This document shows positions 8,502-18,394 of a stretch of DNA of 64,000 nt, piece after piece. Source of the DNA: Brevibacillus centrosporus (GTDB taxonomy: Bacteria; Bacillota; Bacilli; Brevibacillales; Brevibacillaceae). Under the pieces are notes generated by a model. That model was not told the origin of the DNA. It made no database searches and was given only the letters and a program-made list of their open reading frames with translations. The stretch lies in assembly GCF_003710815.1 (NCBI RefSeq), contig NZ_RHHP01000008.1:62001-126000 (forward strand). Reading direction: 5' to 3'. Position numbers and translations under genes: made by a program. The number at the start of each line of letters is the position of its first letter. Within the stretch, counting starts at the first letter, position 1.

Positions 8502-10247
8502 ATGGATGCCAAGATCTTGAATCGATATGAAGACCAGGAAGAGGACATGACAGCAGACGACGTTCTGGTGGAACGCGCGAAGGATGGAGACGGGGAGGCG
8601 TTTGGAGAGCTGGTCAGACGGCATCGTGCCAAGGTTTATGGATATGCTCGCTCGTATACCCAGGAGCCGTTTCTAGCCGAGGACATCGTGCAGGAAGCGC
8701 TGATTCGAGCTTTCTTACACCTGGGGAGCTTGATGGACAGTCGCCGCTTCTTGCCTTGGCTGCATCGGATCGTCCGCAACCAGGCTTACACGCGCCTGCA
8801 AAAAGGGCCGCAAAAGCGCGAGCAACCGTTCTCTGGCCTCATCGCAAGCTCTGCCGATCAAGAGAAGACAGACTGGGAGGACTTGGACAGCATCCTGCAC
8901 CGTTTGGGACGCAGATGGTCACAGCCCGTTGATCCCGCGACCAATCCTGAGGAAATCATGGTCCGCAGAGAGCTGCTCCAAACGATCACCGGCTTGCTCC
9001 ACTGTCTCAATCCACGGGAGAGAAAAATCGTCGAGTCTCATTTCTTCGATCACCTGTCTCCACTGGAAATCGCCAGACTGTTTCAGATCTCCCAAGCCAA
9101 CGTGTACCAGGTCCTGTCGCGTTCACGCAAAAAGCTGATTCAGGAAAAAACTCGTGTCGTCGTTGACCAATACGTGCAATCACGAAAGGAAGCGGGAATT
9201 ATGAAAAAGGTCGTATTGAACACACCGGAAGCATTCACTCTCCACACTTGGGTTACTTGCGTCATGGCTCTTCGAGGTATGCTGGAGGCGGCGAATCGAA
9301 AACTGTCTCTTCCAATGGTAATGGGATTGAGCGGCCACGCCTTTCGATTGACTGTAGTGCCTGAGCATGTACACATTGCAGGACCAACCATGTTTGAATT
9401 TGGTCCGGTGCTATCCCGCGGCCTTCGCAACCTCGGATTCACTTCTCGTTCCATCAGCGACTTCAAGCAGGCTACCGGAATCGAAATAAATGCCAACCTC
9501 GTCGAGCCTTCCCAGCTAGGCGCGAGTGCACGCGAAAAGAGACAGCTCTCTCAAGTGCTCCCGCAAGCGCTGGAGTTGATTCATCGCTCTGTGGATCGTG
9601 GTTACCCTGTATTGGCTTGGGATATGTTCATTCCCGAGTTCGCCCTGATCTACGGGTACGATGACGAGCAGAAGCTGCTTCATGCAGGCGATAACTGCGG
9701 CCACCAGGGGACGATTCCGTACGATCATTTGGGCCGCGGATTAATCGAGGACTTGTTTGTACTCACGTTGGATGAGTCGTTCGAAACAGACCAAAGGCAA
9801 ATGCTGATCGGAGCGCTGCAAATGGCAATCTCGCATTATCGTGGTGAGGAGCCTGCGTTTGGAGCAACCCATGGACTTGACGCCTACGCCGATTGGCTGA
9901 ACGCGTTTGAGAATCGTACCATCGAGCCAAACGGAAATGCTTACACGCTTGCCATCGCCCATGATGCTCGCTGCAATGCCTCTGCCTTTTGGAAGGAGAT
10001 CGCGGAAACGTGGACTGACACAGCTTTTGATGCGATTCGTCCAGACTGCCTGCAAGCTGCTGATCAGTACGGAGCGATTGCCGACGAATTTGCCCAGCTC
10101 TGCCGCCTCTTCCCGTTTCCTGCTGGAGGGGAGCCAAATGAACCTCAGCAAAGTGCGCAGGCTATCGAGCTGCTGACGAGTATTGACGCGAAGGAGCGCC
10201 AGGCTTTGGTTTTGATGGAAACCATGCTGCACGCGCTGACTGCGTGA
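8502..10247 (+). CDS. ECF-like sigma factor with a C39/BtrH-like C-terminal domain
   Basis: The first 230 of 581 residues are a sigma-70 factor. Region 2 (about 34-100) contains FLAEDIVQEALIRAF and WLHRIVRNQAYTRL. Region 4 (about 157-215) contains LNPRERKIVESHFFDHLSP and a helix-turn-helix. Residues 235-581 form a separate domain with TCVMALRGM, GLSGHAFRL and a GYPVLAW...GYDDE stretch. These resemble stand-alone Bacillales proteins of the BtrH/C39 cysteine-peptidase-like group, an assignment from memory. The ATG at 8502 follows GAGGAG by seven bases. A second good start (ATG at 9201, GGAAGCGGG upstream) could give the C-terminal domain alone. No anti-sigma gene is adjacent. Confidence 0.75.
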   Translation: MDAKILNRYEDQEEDMTADDVLVERAKDGDGEAFGELVRRHRAKVYGYARSYTQEPFLAEDIVQEALIRAFLHLGSLMDSRRFLPWLHRIVRNQAYTRLQKGPQKREQPFSGLIASSADQEKTDWEDLDSILHRLGRRWSQPVDPATNPEEIMVRRELLQTITGLLHCLNPRERKIVESHFFDHLSPLEIARLFQISQANVYQVLSRSRKKLIQEKTRVVVDQYVQSRKEAGIMKKVVLNTPEAFTLHTWVTCVMALRGMLEAANRKLSLPMVMGLSGHAFRLTVVPEHVHIAGPTMFEFGPVLSRGLRNLGFTSRSISDFKQATGIEINANLVEPSQLGASAREKRQLSQVLPQALELIHRSVDRGYPVLAWDMFIPEFALIYGYDDEQKLLHAGDNCGHQGTIPYDHLGRGLIEDLFVLTLDESFETDQRQMLIGALQMAISHYRGEEPAFGATHGLDAYADWLNAFENRTIEPNGNAYTLAIAHDARCNASAFWKEIAETWTDTAFDAIRPDCLQAADQYGAIADEFAQLCRLFPFPAGGEPNEPQQSAQAIELLTSIDAKERQALVLMETMLHALTA

Positions 10248-10255
10248 TATCCGAG

Positions 10256-10304
10256 AAAAAGGCTGTCCTGTATGCTGGAATTCCAGCGGCAGGACAGCCT
10301 TTTT
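10256..10304. terminator. Strong bidirectional terminator
   Basis: AAAAAGGCTGTCCTG (10256-10270) pairs perfectly with CAGGACAGCCTTTTT (10290-10304), with a small internal GCTGG/CCAGC stem. It serves the rightward sigma gene and the leftward SLH gene. Confidence 0.9.
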
Positions 10305-10340
10305 AGCTCAATCAATCCCCGGAAGAACAGCTTCCGTCCT

Positions 10341-12509
10341 CTATCGATTATTCTTTGCTGCTTCTTCCCAGTCGGCCAGCCACACCGCTAGGTCCGCACG
10401 CGTCAGAGCATCTTGCAGACGCAGGGAATTCCCGGCCTTCCAAAAGCTGCGCGCACTGTTGTCCTGGCCGAGCAGCTTATTGCCCAGCTCGTTTGCTTCC
10501 TGCAAGGTAATGGGACGATCGGGATTTAGCCTGTCCGATCCTGCCGCTGGCTGCACCAAGCCAAGGCCCATCGCTTCCCGTACAACCGGGGAAAGAGGAT
10601 GGCTTTCCTTTACATCAGCGAAGTTCTGCACAGATTCCACTTCTTCCCCAAAGAAGTGCATCGATCCGTAAAAGCGATTCGCAATGAGCAGAATCCGTAG
10701 AAACTCCCCTCGGGTAACCAGCTGGTCCGGGTTCAATCTGCCCTCCGAAACAGGGAAGTATCCCCGCTCGACTGCTTGCACGAGTACCGCACGCTGCGGA
10801 TGATCGGTGATATCACCAGGTAGTTTCGACTGCTTGTACGCAGTAAAGCTGACCCATTGTCCGGAGTGCGCATCCACTATACCCTCGTCACCCGTCATCC
10901 TGTACACGAGCTTCGGCTCCCGTCTCACCAGATAGCTTCCTTGCCGCCACTCTGGATGAGGCATGAAATAGGTGAGCTGAAACGTCTTCTTCTCCCCTTC
11001 CGTTTGCTTCGCCCGTTTCCTATCGATCCCGGACGTTTGCTTCTCCATATCCTCCAGCCCTTGGTAGGGAGGCAGGGAAATCAATCCTTTCACCTCTCCT
11101 GTCTGGGGATTCACCATGACCATGGTTTCCAGACTTTCTACCGGAACTCCCTGCTTCAGCCAGCCAAATACAAGATTGTAGCTGCCACCGTCCTGAAAGT
11201 GAAACGATTGGCTGTCCTCTGTCGGTGGAAGCGAGATCGGATAGAGGCTTCCCAGTCGATCGGGCAATAGCTGCTTGATGAAATCTGTCGCGATGGATTG
11301 CGCCTTTTCGTAGGAGATCCAACGCGGACTGGCTTGATCTGTGCCTTCTGCGTGGTCTTCTACTAGCGAAAAGGAAGTGACGTTTCCGTATGAATCCATC
11401 CCGATCGAGTATCGCTTCTCACCCTTTCCTCCCTCAGCAGGACGGACGTATAAGAATAAGCTGCTATTGATTTGGCTTCCTTCGCCAAACTCGTCCATGC
11501 TAACAAAGGTGGATGCTCCCGAGCTACCCTTCTCTGGCTGTGCGGAAAACATCGCTTTGGCGATTTGATCCGCCTTCTCTCTTATCTCATAGTCGGCTAG
11601 TTCTTTTTGTACGGAACCTGCTTGAACGGCTTTCCCCAGCGCTACGATCCGCTCAGGCTGGCTGACGATCTCCCCAAGCAGGTTCAACGCTTGACCCGTC
11701 TGTGCATCGATCAGAGCAGGATCCTTTTCCGTGTAATAGTAGGAGAGGTGCATTTCTTTTTGCTTCAAACCGTATGGTAAGAGCTTTTCCCCCGCATAAG
11801 CGTAACCAAGAGTCGGCTGTGCCGTCTCGTCCCAGCGCCCTCTTGCCTCTTCCTCTGAAAGCTGCGGAACTGGATCGGGCAGCGTGCCATCAAACCAGTT
11901 GCGTTTGTAATGCACAATCTCCCCTCGCAAATCGACGGTCACCTGCAAATCATTTTCAAGGAAAGGAATCCCCTTTTCCACACGCGTAAAGAAAAAGGAA
12001 TAAGCACCCGCCCGTGGTGGATACGGATTCATTTCCTCATACAGATTTGGCCCCTCCGTATGCGATAGCTCCATTGGCGCAACAGCTTTCAAAAACTGCT
12101 GTGCCGCTTGCAGCGCTTCCTGCCGGGAGATCAGCTTGGCGTCTGCAGCCATTTGCTTATCCCTTTTCAGCTGCGAATAATTGAGCAGCTTGCCTGTGAC
12201 AGCATCCACTGTGATCCATTTGTGCTCCGTCTCATCTTCCCCCTTGCTCCAATCGGCAGTCCATGCCGAACGGCCACTCTCAAAGGACTGTTGATGATCC
12301 GGAAACAAATCCGCCAGCTCGTATCCCTCCAGAGCGATTGGCAATGGTTTGGCAAATGCAACGGCTTGTGCTTTCGTGAGCTTTGCTGCCTGTTCGGAGG
12401 CTGCAAGCACAACATTTCCCCTGAGCCCGTCCATAGCAGGAGTAAGCGCATAAAAACACCCAAGTACCCCCGTCAGTATGGCCGCCGCCCTCAGCTTTGC
12501 AAATCTCAT
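10341..12509 (-). CDS. YcdB/YcdC-repeat protein with S-layer homology domains
   Basis: The 722-residue exported protein starts with a signal peptide (about 1-37, ending VVLAASEQ). The body (about 40-540) carries repeated PepSY-like YcdB/YcdC modules such as ITVDAVTGKLLNYSQ. The C-terminal 170 residues hold two clear SLH motifs (RLNPDQLVTRGEFLRIL, RLNPDRPITLQEANEL) and a weaker third (LQDALTRADLAVWLADW). SLH domains bind pyruvylated wall polymer, so the protein is probably on the cell surface. GAGGGGGGA precedes the ATG. The catalytic or binding role of the body is unknown. Confidence 0.85.
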   Translation of the reverse strand: MRFAKLRAAAILTGVLGCFYALTPAMDGLRGNVVLAASEQAAKLTKAQAVAFAKPLPIALEGYELADLFPDHQQSFESGRSAWTADWSKGEDETEHKWITVDAVTGKLLNYSQLKRDKQMAADAKLISRQEALQAAQQFLKAVAPMELSHTEGPNLYEEMNPYPPRAGAYSFFFTRVEKGIPFLENDLQVTVDLRGEIVHYKRNWFDGTLPDPVPQLSEEEARGRWDETAQPTLGYAYAGEKLLPYGLKQKEMHLSYYYTEKDPALIDAQTGQALNLLGEIVSQPERIVALGKAVQAGSVQKELADYEIREKADQIAKAMFSAQPEKGSSGASTFVSMDEFGEGSQINSSLFLYVRPAEGGKGEKRYSIGMDSYGNVTSFSLVEDHAEGTDQASPRWISYEKAQSIATDFIKQLLPDRLGSLYPISLPPTEDSQSFHFQDGGSYNLVFGWLKQGVPVESLETMVMVNPQTGEVKGLISLPPYQGLEDMEKQTSGIDRKRAKQTEGEKKTFQLTYFMPHPEWRQGSYLVRREPKLVYRMTGDEGIVDAHSGQWVSFTAYKQSKLPGDITDHPQRAVLVQAVERGYFPVSEGRLNPDQLVTRGEFLRILLIANRFYGSMHFFGEEVESVQNFADVKESHPLSPVVREAMGLGLVQPAAGSDRLNPDRPITLQEANELGNKLLGQDNSARSFWKAGNSLRLQDALTRADLAVWLADWEEAAKNNR

Positions 12510-12601
12510 AGTCCCCCCTCATTTTATAATCATTTCCTTATTTTCACATTACTCATTATGCTAGAGAAAACGGGGATTGTCATCTTTGGGTCGTGCATGA
12601 G

Positions 12602-12640
12602 CAAAAAAAGCGCCCTCCCATTGAATCAGGAGAACGCTTT
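12602..12640 (-). terminator. Terminator of the gatCAB operon
   Basis: Read leftward, the stem AGCGTTCTCC...GGGAGGGCGCT is followed by a run of seven T. It lies just past the gatB stop. Confidence 0.8.
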
Positions 12641-12660
12641 GGTAGTTGTCGGTCCAATCC

Positions 12661-14097
12661 TTACATTTCTTTCAATACTTCCGCAATCAGCTTGTTCACC
12701 ATCGGCGGGTTCGCTTTGCCTTTGGTTTGCTTCATGACTTGACCAACGAAGAAAGCGGCTGCTTTTTCGTTACCGGACTTGTAGTCAGCAACAGCCTGCG
12801 GGTTGGAGTTGATCGCATCGACGACGATTTGACGCAGCGCGCCCTCGTCGCTGATTTGCACCAGGCCTTTTTCCTCTACGATCTTCTTCGGCTCTTTGCC
12901 TGTCTCGACCATTTCCTTGAAGACCGTTTTCGCGATCTTGGAGGAAATCGTGCCGTCTGCGATCAGCTTGATCATCTCACCCAGTCCTTGCGGCGTCATT
13001 TTCACGTCGGCAAAGACCAGATTGTTGGCGTTCAAGTGAGCCAGGAGATCCACCATCAGCCAGTTCGCTACTGCTTTTGGCTCCGCCCCTGTCTTGACTG
13101 TTTCGTCGAAGAAATCAGCCGTTTCCTTGGACATCGTGAGGACACCAGCGTCGTCCTTGGACAGTCCAAAGTCGTTGACGTAGCGCGCTTGGCGAGCATC
13201 CGGGAGCTCAGGAATCGTCGCGCGTACCGCTTCGATCCACTCTTCGGAAATTTGCATGCGCACGAGGTCAGGATCTGGAAAGTAGCGATAGTCATGCGCT
13301 TCTTCTTTGGAACGCATAGTCAATGTCTTCTTGTTTGCCTCATCCCAACGACGTGTTTCCTGTACGACTTTTCCACCGGAGGAAACCACTTCGGTCTGAC
13401 GCATCACTTCATACTCCAAGCCCATTTGCACATTGCGGAAGGAGTTCATGTTTTTCAGCTCGGCCTTGGTCCCGAATTCCTCTTGACCATACGGACGGAT
13501 CGACACGTTGGCATCGCAGCGCAGGGAGCCTTGCTCCATACGCACGTCAGAAACCTCGGTGTACTGAATGATCGCTTTTAGCTTTTCCAAATACGCACGC
13601 GCTTCTTCCGGTGTGCGGATATCTGGCTCGGATACGATCTCCACCAGCGGAACACCGACACGGTTGAAGTCTACCAAAGACTCTCCGCCGAAGTCACTGT
13701 GCGTCAGCTTCCCTGCATCCTCTTCCAGATGCAGACGAGTGATTCCGATGCGTTTAGTCTCGCCGTTTACTTCGATATCGATCCAGCCGTTGTAGCCGAT
13801 CGGCTGGTCGAACTGGGAGATTTGGTACGCTTTTGGAGAATCCGGGTAAAAGTAGTTTTTGCGGTCAAACTTCGTCTCACGGGAGATTTCGCAGTTGAGC
13901 GCCAGCGCGGCTTTCATCGCGAATTCCACTGCCTGCTTATTGGTCACTGGCAGTACGCCTGGATGCCCCAAGCAAATCGGGCATGTATGGGTATTCGGCT
14001 CCGCACCGAATTCGGTTTTGCAGCCGCAGAAAATTTTACTGTTGGTGGACAGCTCGGCATGGACCTCCAAGCCGATGACGGTTTCGTACTTGCTCAT
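12661..14097 (-). CDS. gatB: Aspartyl/glutamyl-tRNA amidotransferase subunit B
   Basis: GatB (478 residues) binds the mischarged Glu-tRNA(Gln) or Asp-tRNA(Asn), activates the carboxylate with ATP and receives ammonia from GatA. The N-terminal cradle carries the zinc cysteines ([19 protein letters not shown]) and the C-terminal helical YqeY-like tail ends [22 protein letters not shown] precedes the ATG, four bases after gatA. Length and motifs are complete. It is the last gene of gatC-gatA-gatB. Confidence 0.97.
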   Translation of the reverse strand: MSKYETVIGLEVHAELSTNSKIFCGCKTEFGAEPNTHTCPICLGHPGVLPVTNKQAVEFAMKAALALNCEISRETKFDRKNYFYPDSPKAYQISQFDQPIGYNGWIDIEVNGETKRIGITRLHLEEDAGKLTHSDFGGESLVDFNRVGVPLVEIVSEPDIRTPEEARAYLEKLKAIIQYTEVSDVRMEQGSLRCDANVSIRPYGQEEFGTKAELKNMNSFRNVQMGLEYEVMRQTEVVSSGGKVVQETRRWDEANKKTLTMRSKEEAHDYRYFPDPDLVRMQISEEWIEAVRATIPELPDARQARYVNDFGLSKDDAGVLTMSKETADFFDETVKTGAEPKAVANWLMVDLLAHLNANNLVFADVKMTPQGLGEMIKLIADGTISSKIAKTVFKEMVETGKEPKKIVEEKGLVQISDEGALRQIVVDAINSNPQAVADYKSGNEKAAAFFVGQVMKQTKGKANPPMVNKLIAEVLKEM

Positions 14098-14101
14098 GCT
14101 C

Positions 14102-15574
14102 TTACCCCCTCACCCATTCCGGCTTGCGCGTATGGAAGCCTACAGATTGTTCATAGGCATGTGCCACGCGCAGCACGGTGGATTCGTCAAACGCTTTGCC
14201 GATGATCTGCAAGCCGATCGGCAGACCTTTCCCGGAGAATCCGCATGGCACGCTGATCGCTGGCAAGCCCGCCAGGTTTACAGGCACGGTGCAGATGTCT
14301 TCCAGGTACATTTTGACCGGATCGTCCACGTTTTCCCCGATTTTGAACGCCGTAGATGGCGTAGTCGGATGCAAAATCACGTCAAAATCAGCAAAGATGC
14401 TGTTGTAGTCCTGGATGATCAGGGTGCGCACTTGCTGTGCTTTTTTGTAGTACGCATCGTAATAGCCGGACGACAGGGCATACGTACCGAGCATGATGCG
14501 CCGTTTTACCTCTGGACCGAAGCCTTGGCTGCGGGACTCTTTGTACAGCTCGATCAGGTTGGACGCATTGTCGGCACGCACACCGTAGCGTACGCCGTCA
14601 AAACGAGCCAGGTTGGACGATGCCTCTGAGGAAGACAGCAGGTAGTAAGCAGGCACCGCGTACTCGGTATGCGGCATGGATACCTCGCTCCAGGTCGCTC
14701 CCATGCTCTCCAGCTGCTTCAGCGCTGCCAGCACGGCATCGCGCACCTCTGGATCAATTCCTTCCCCGATCAGCTCTTTTGGCACACCAATGCGCAGCCC
14801 TTTTACATCTCCCGTCAAAGCAGACAGGAAATCAGGAACTTCTACATTGGCGGAAGTGGAATCGTACGGATCGTGGCCTGCGATCGCTTGCAGGACGTAT
14901 GCGGAGTCTTCCACGTTTTTCGTTACAGGTCCGATCTGGTCGAGAGAAGAAGCAAAAGCCACGAGACCAAAACGCGATACACGGCCATAGGTCGGCTTCA
15001 GACCAACCACGCCGCAAAAAGCTGCTGGCTGACGAATGGAGCCGCCTGTGTCCGAACCGAGCGTAAAGTAAAAATGACGTGCAGCCATTGCTGCCGCCGA
15101 GCCACCGCTGGAGCCGCCTGGAACGTACTCGGTGTTCCATGGGTTTTTGGTTGGGTAGAAGCCGGAGTTTTCGTTGGAGCCGCCCATGGCAAACTCGTCC
15201 ATGTTCAGCTTCGCCACGATGACAGCATCGGCATCCTTCACTTTTTTGGAAACAGTCCCGTCATGGACAGGATCAAAGTTGGCCAAAAATTTGCTGGCGC
15301 AGGTGGTGCGTACGTCTTTGGTGATGAGGTTGTCCTTCAAGCCTGCAGGCAGACCATACAGCATGCCCAGCTCCTCGCCACCTTTCGCGAGACGCTCGTC
15401 CAGCTGACGGGCATGAGCAAGAGCCCCTTCTTCATCAGCATGCAGAACGGATTTGATTTCGTCGTCGTGCTCCTTGATGCTGGCGATGGATGCCTGCACC
15501 AGATCCGTCACGGACAACTCCTTTGCGCGCAGGGCGCTATGTATTTCAGACAATCGCTTGTCGAACAGCGACAC
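14102..15574 (-). CDS. gatA: Aspartyl/glutamyl-tRNA amidotransferase subunit A
   Basis: GatA (490 residues) is the amidase that releases ammonia from glutamine for GatB. The Ser-cisSer-Lys triad is visible as K80 (GLKDN), S155 ([11 protein letters not shown]) and S179 ([11 protein letters not shown]). Translation starts at a GTG with GGGAGG upstream, 31 bases after gatC. It is normal in length and full of conserved glycine-rich signature sequence. Confidence 0.97.
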   Translation of the reverse strand: MSLFDKRLSEIHSALRAKELSVTDLVQASIASIKEHDDEIKSVLHADEEGALAHARQLDERLAKGGEELGMLYGLPAGLKDNLITKDVRTTCASKFLANFDPVHDGTVSKKVKDADAVIVAKLNMDEFAMGGSNENSGFYPTKNPWNTEYVPGGSSGGSAAAMAARHFYFTLGSDTGGSIRQPAAFCGVVGLKPTYGRVSRFGLVAFASSLDQIGPVTKNVEDSAYVLQAIAGHDPYDSTSANVEVPDFLSALTGDVKGLRIGVPKELIGEGIDPEVRDAVLAALKQLESMGATWSEVSMPHTEYAVPAYYLLSSSEASSNLARFDGVRYGVRADNASNLIELYKESRSQGFGPEVKRRIMLGTYALSSGYYDAYYKKAQQVRTLIIQDYNSIFADFDVILHPTTPSTAFKIGENVDDPVKMYLEDICTVPVNLAGLPAISVPCGFSGKGLPIGLQIIGKAFDESTVLRVAHAYEQSVGFHTRKPEWVRG

Positions 15575-15605
15575 AGTAGGTTCCTCCCTTCACTTCTCCA
15601 GAAAT

Positions 15606-15896
15606 TTACTCGAATACAGCCGGTACTTTGAACTGTCCTTCTTCGTGGTCCGGTGCGTTTTTCAGCACTTCCTCACGCGGCAGGGACGGACGATTGACGT
15701 CTTCACGCATCACGTTTTTCACATCTGTCGCATGGCTGGTAGGCGCTACATTGAACGTATCCAGTTCATTTAACTTCGCTGCGAATTCCAAAATCGCGTT
15801 GAGATCCTTTGTATAACGTTCTGCTTCATCTTCTGTCAGTTGCAAGCGAGCCAGGTTGGCTACGTGCTCCACTTCTTTGCGAGTAATGGCACTCAT
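15606..15896 (-). CDS. gatC: Aspartyl/glutamyl-tRNA amidotransferase subunit C
   Basis: The 96-residue GatC wraps around GatA and stabilises the GatAB interface. Its N-terminal helices ([20 protein letters not shown]) and C-terminal [20 protein letters not shown] are typical. The ATG has GGAGGTGG upstream. It is the first gene of the operon. Confidence 0.96.
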   Translation of the reverse strand: MSAITRKEVEHVANLARLQLTEDEAERYTKDLNAILEFAAKLNELDTFNVAPTSHATDVKNVMREDVNRPSLPREEVLKNAPDHEEGQFKVPAVFE

Positions 15897-16101
15897 GTTT
15901 CCACCTCCGAATCGTATCCATAACTTTGATCTTACTTGAAAACAGCGGGTTCAGTCAATTTTCGACGGTTTCTTCTATGGTAAAAAAAGATTTACCGAAG
16001 TTGATTTCGTTCGGGCTGTTGGGGAGGGGCGGAAAAAGCAGAAAACGCTGCAGGTTAGTAGGGCCACCTGCTCGGGGGTCATTCCTGCACGGCTCCATTC
16101 C

Positions 16102-16178
16102 AAAAGCGGAACGGCGTCCAAAAGTAGCATCCTCAAGGCTGCGTCTCAGAGTTGGACGCTCAAGCTTGTTCCGCTTTT
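16102..16178. repeat. Long intergenic hairpin element upstream of gatC
   Basis: The 450-base gap between gatC and psd holds no convincing gene. Its main feature is a two-part hairpin: AAAAGCGGAAC (16102-16112) pairs with 16168-16178, and GCGTCCAA (16114-16121) pairs with 16152-16159. The loop is about 30 bases. There is no terminal T-run outside the stem. The open frames that cross it on both strands are short and arginine/lysine-rich, as expected from such sequence. Confidence 0.55.
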
Positions 16179-16348
16179 TCCACTCCGCCTCGGATGTGTC
16201 CCTAATACCTTTCGCTTTTTTCTGCTTTTTCCTGGTCAGCTCATCCTGTCGTTCGATCACTCAAAGATTTTTCAAAGCATAGCCTGTTGGCATTTGCATA
16301 GAAGCTCTTTTCAGCGATCATTAATCAGAAAAGCACTCCAAACCAACG

Positions 16349-16386
16349 AAAAAAGCCCAAGGGCTGAAATCATCAGCAGCCTTGGA
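16349..16386 (-). terminator. Terminator of psd
   Basis: Read leftward, CCAAGGCTG pairs with CAGCCCTTGG (one bulge) and is followed by TTTTTT. Confidence 0.75.
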
Positions 16387-16420
16387 GCTCTATTGGCACG
16401 CAATTCTTGACGTGAATCCT

Positions 16421-17263
16421 TTATTCAGCCTTCTCTGCCAGCAGCTGGCCCATGAGCAGGCTTTTGCCGATCTCGATTCCTTTTGCCCACTCCAGCTGGT
16501 TGGATTCGAGCAGCAGGATGACCGTAGAGCCAAACTCGAACCAGCCGAGCTCTTCCCCTTTTTGGTAATGCGGGGTGTCCATGATGGGCTCATTGGTTTG
16601 GCGGCCATGCTTGATATTGGTAGTCGCGGTATTGTAGGAGACCTTCACACTTCCGACGAAGAGGGCACCTACTTTGACCAGTGCCAAATCGCCCATGTCT
16701 TTTGTTTGAATGTACGTGACGAGCCGTTCATTACGTGCAAAAAGGCGATCCACATTTTCAATCCCCAGCTTGTTCACTGGATAGAGACGTCCCGGCAAAT
16801 AGCTGTACCGGATCAAGTCTCCCTCGACTGGCATATGAATGCGATGGTAATCTCTCGGGCTTAAATAAATGGTGATGAATTTTCCTCCGTAGTAGCGCTT
16901 GGCCTCTTCTACGGAACCACCGAGCAGCTCGACGACATCGAACTGTTTTCCTTTCGCTTGAATCAATGTACCTTCGCAAATATCTCCCATTTGAGAAACG
17001 GTACCATCCACTGGGCTGACGATGACGTGTTCGCCTGGTGCTATTGGCCTTGCTTCCGGTTTCAGTCGGCGGCAGAAAAATTCCTTCAAGGTACGATATT
17101 GACTTACCGGCTTTTCGATCACGGTAGAATCGATGTGATAATGGCGGATATAGCGTTGAATCGCCAATCGGCTAAATCTTGATGCAGTTATTTTCCCCAT
17201 CGTCCGAGACATCGCGTTTTGTGGCAACCGATGAATCAAGACAGGAAGCAGCTTTTTACGCAT
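16421..17263 (-). CDS. psd: Phosphatidylserine decarboxylase proenzyme
   Basis: This 280-residue membrane-associated enzyme converts phosphatidylserine to phosphatidylethanolamine. Proenzymes of this family self-cleave inside an LGST-like motif to form a pyruvoyl cofactor; here the site reads FEFGSTVILL, so cleavage should fall between G245 and S246. VSPVDGTV and SPRDYHRIHMPVEG carry the conserved aspartate and histidines. AAGGAG precedes the ATG. It appears to be a single gene with its own terminator; no pssA is seen in the window. Confidence 0.93.
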   Translation of the reverse strand: MRKKLLPVLIHRLPQNAMSRTMGKITASRFSRLAIQRYIRHYHIDSTVIEKPVSQYRTLKEFFCRRLKPEARPIAPGEHVIVSPVDGTVSQMGDICEGTLIQAKGKQFDVVELLGGSVEEAKRYYGGKFITIYLSPRDYHRIHMPVEGDLIRYSYLPGRLYPVNKLGIENVDRLFARNERLVTYIQTKDMGDLALVKVGALFVGSVKVSYNTATTNIKHGRQTNEPIMDTPHYQKGEELGWFEFGSTVILLLESNQLEWAKGIEIGKSLLMGQLLAEKAE

Positions 17264-17461
17264 AGGACAACTCCTTGTTTTTCCGATAAAGATACTTCGA
17301 TCGAATTCCCAACCAAGAAGCTGAAAAAAGGATATCCTTACTTTACCACCTCAGCCAATACTCAGTAAACCCCGCACTCCTACCATCGCCTCATCATTTT
17401 CTTTCGCAATCTTGCTATACTATAAGATGGTGGACAAGCCTACTTTCAGGAGAAAACAGAC

Positions 17462-18379
17462 ATGTCAAAGCTCGACATTGAAACATTAATCAGTCAATAC
17501 GGGGATATCCTGACCAGCTTTTTTCATCATATGTCAGACATGTTCTTTCTTATGTCTGTAGAGGAGTCTGAAAGTGAGGGACTCCAGTTTCGCTATGTCT
17601 TGATGAACCCTGCTGCGATGCAAGTAGCCAAGCTGACCGAAGAGGCTTACGGGAAGCGAATAGAGGACGTCTATCCCGAGGGGAAGGCATCCATTTTGAA
17701 CCGTATGTACAAAAAAGCCGTTTTGAGTGGAGCACCGATCCATTATACCAGCGAAGGGGAAGTGATCGGCGAGTCGATCCTTTCCCCTATCTATAATAAA
17801 GACGGCGTATGCACCCATGTGTTCTCCGTTACTCGTGACATTACGGAACGCAAACAGCTGGAATCCAAGCTGGAGCATATGGCGTATCACGATGTGCTGA
17901 CCGGCTTGCCAAACCGTCGTCTGCTCTACATCCATCTGCACAATGCACTGGCTGCGGCAAAAACCAATAAGGATATGGTCGCCGTCCTCTTTCTGGACTG
18001 TGACCATTTCAAGCAAATCAACGACACTTGGGGCCACAATACAGGCGATCAGTTCCTGCAGCTGCTCGGGGCCAGACTGAGCTCCTGTGTACGGGAGGGA
18101 GACACGGTTGCCCGTCTGGGAGGCGATGAATTCGTCATCATCCTCACCTCCATCCAGAACCAGCAGCAGGTCGAAAAGGTTTCGAACCGGATCATCCGCG
18201 CACTTCAAGAGCCGTGGATACTGGAAGGACATACGTTTCGCAGCACGACCAGCATCGGGATCGCCCTCTATCCGACGACTTCCAGCGATGCCGATCAGCT
18301 CTTGACCCACGCCGATAAGGCCCTCTACTTGGCCAAGGCCTCCGGACGAAACCAGTTTCGTTTTTATCAAGCGGAGTAA
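17462..18379 (+). CDS. PAS-GGDEF diguanylate cyclase
   Basis: The 305-residue soluble protein has a PAS sensor domain (about 15-130, ending VTRDITERKQLE) and a GGDEF domain (about 140-303). The active-site motif RLGGDEF is intact (GGDEF at 220-224), and an inhibitory I-site REGD lies at 211-214, five residues upstream. It should make cyclic di-GMP from two GTP and be product-inhibited. No transmembrane segment is present, so the signal is probably intracellular. A TATACT element near 17416 is a plausible -10 sequence. Confidence 0.9.
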   Translation: MSKLDIETLISQYGDILTSFFHHMSDMFFLMSVEESESEGLQFRYVLMNPAAMQVAKLTEEAYGKRIEDVYPEGKASILNRMYKKAVLSGAPIHYTSEGEVIGESILSPIYNKDGVCTHVFSVTRDITERKQLESKLEHMAYHDVLTGLPNRRLLYIHLHNALAAAKTNKDMVAVLFLDCDHFKQINDTWGHNTGDQFLQLLGARLSSCVREGDTVARLGGDEFVIILTSIQNQQQVEKVSNRIIRALQEPWILEGHTFRSTTSIGIALYPTTSSDADQLLTHADKALYLAKASGRNQFRFYQAE

Positions 18380-18394
18380 TCGAGTGACCGGCCC

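Noticed and set aside
15926-16282. Overlapping frames on both strands upstream of gatC
   Set aside because: Both cross the intergenic hairpin, are Arg/Lys/Ser-rich and lack ribosome sites.
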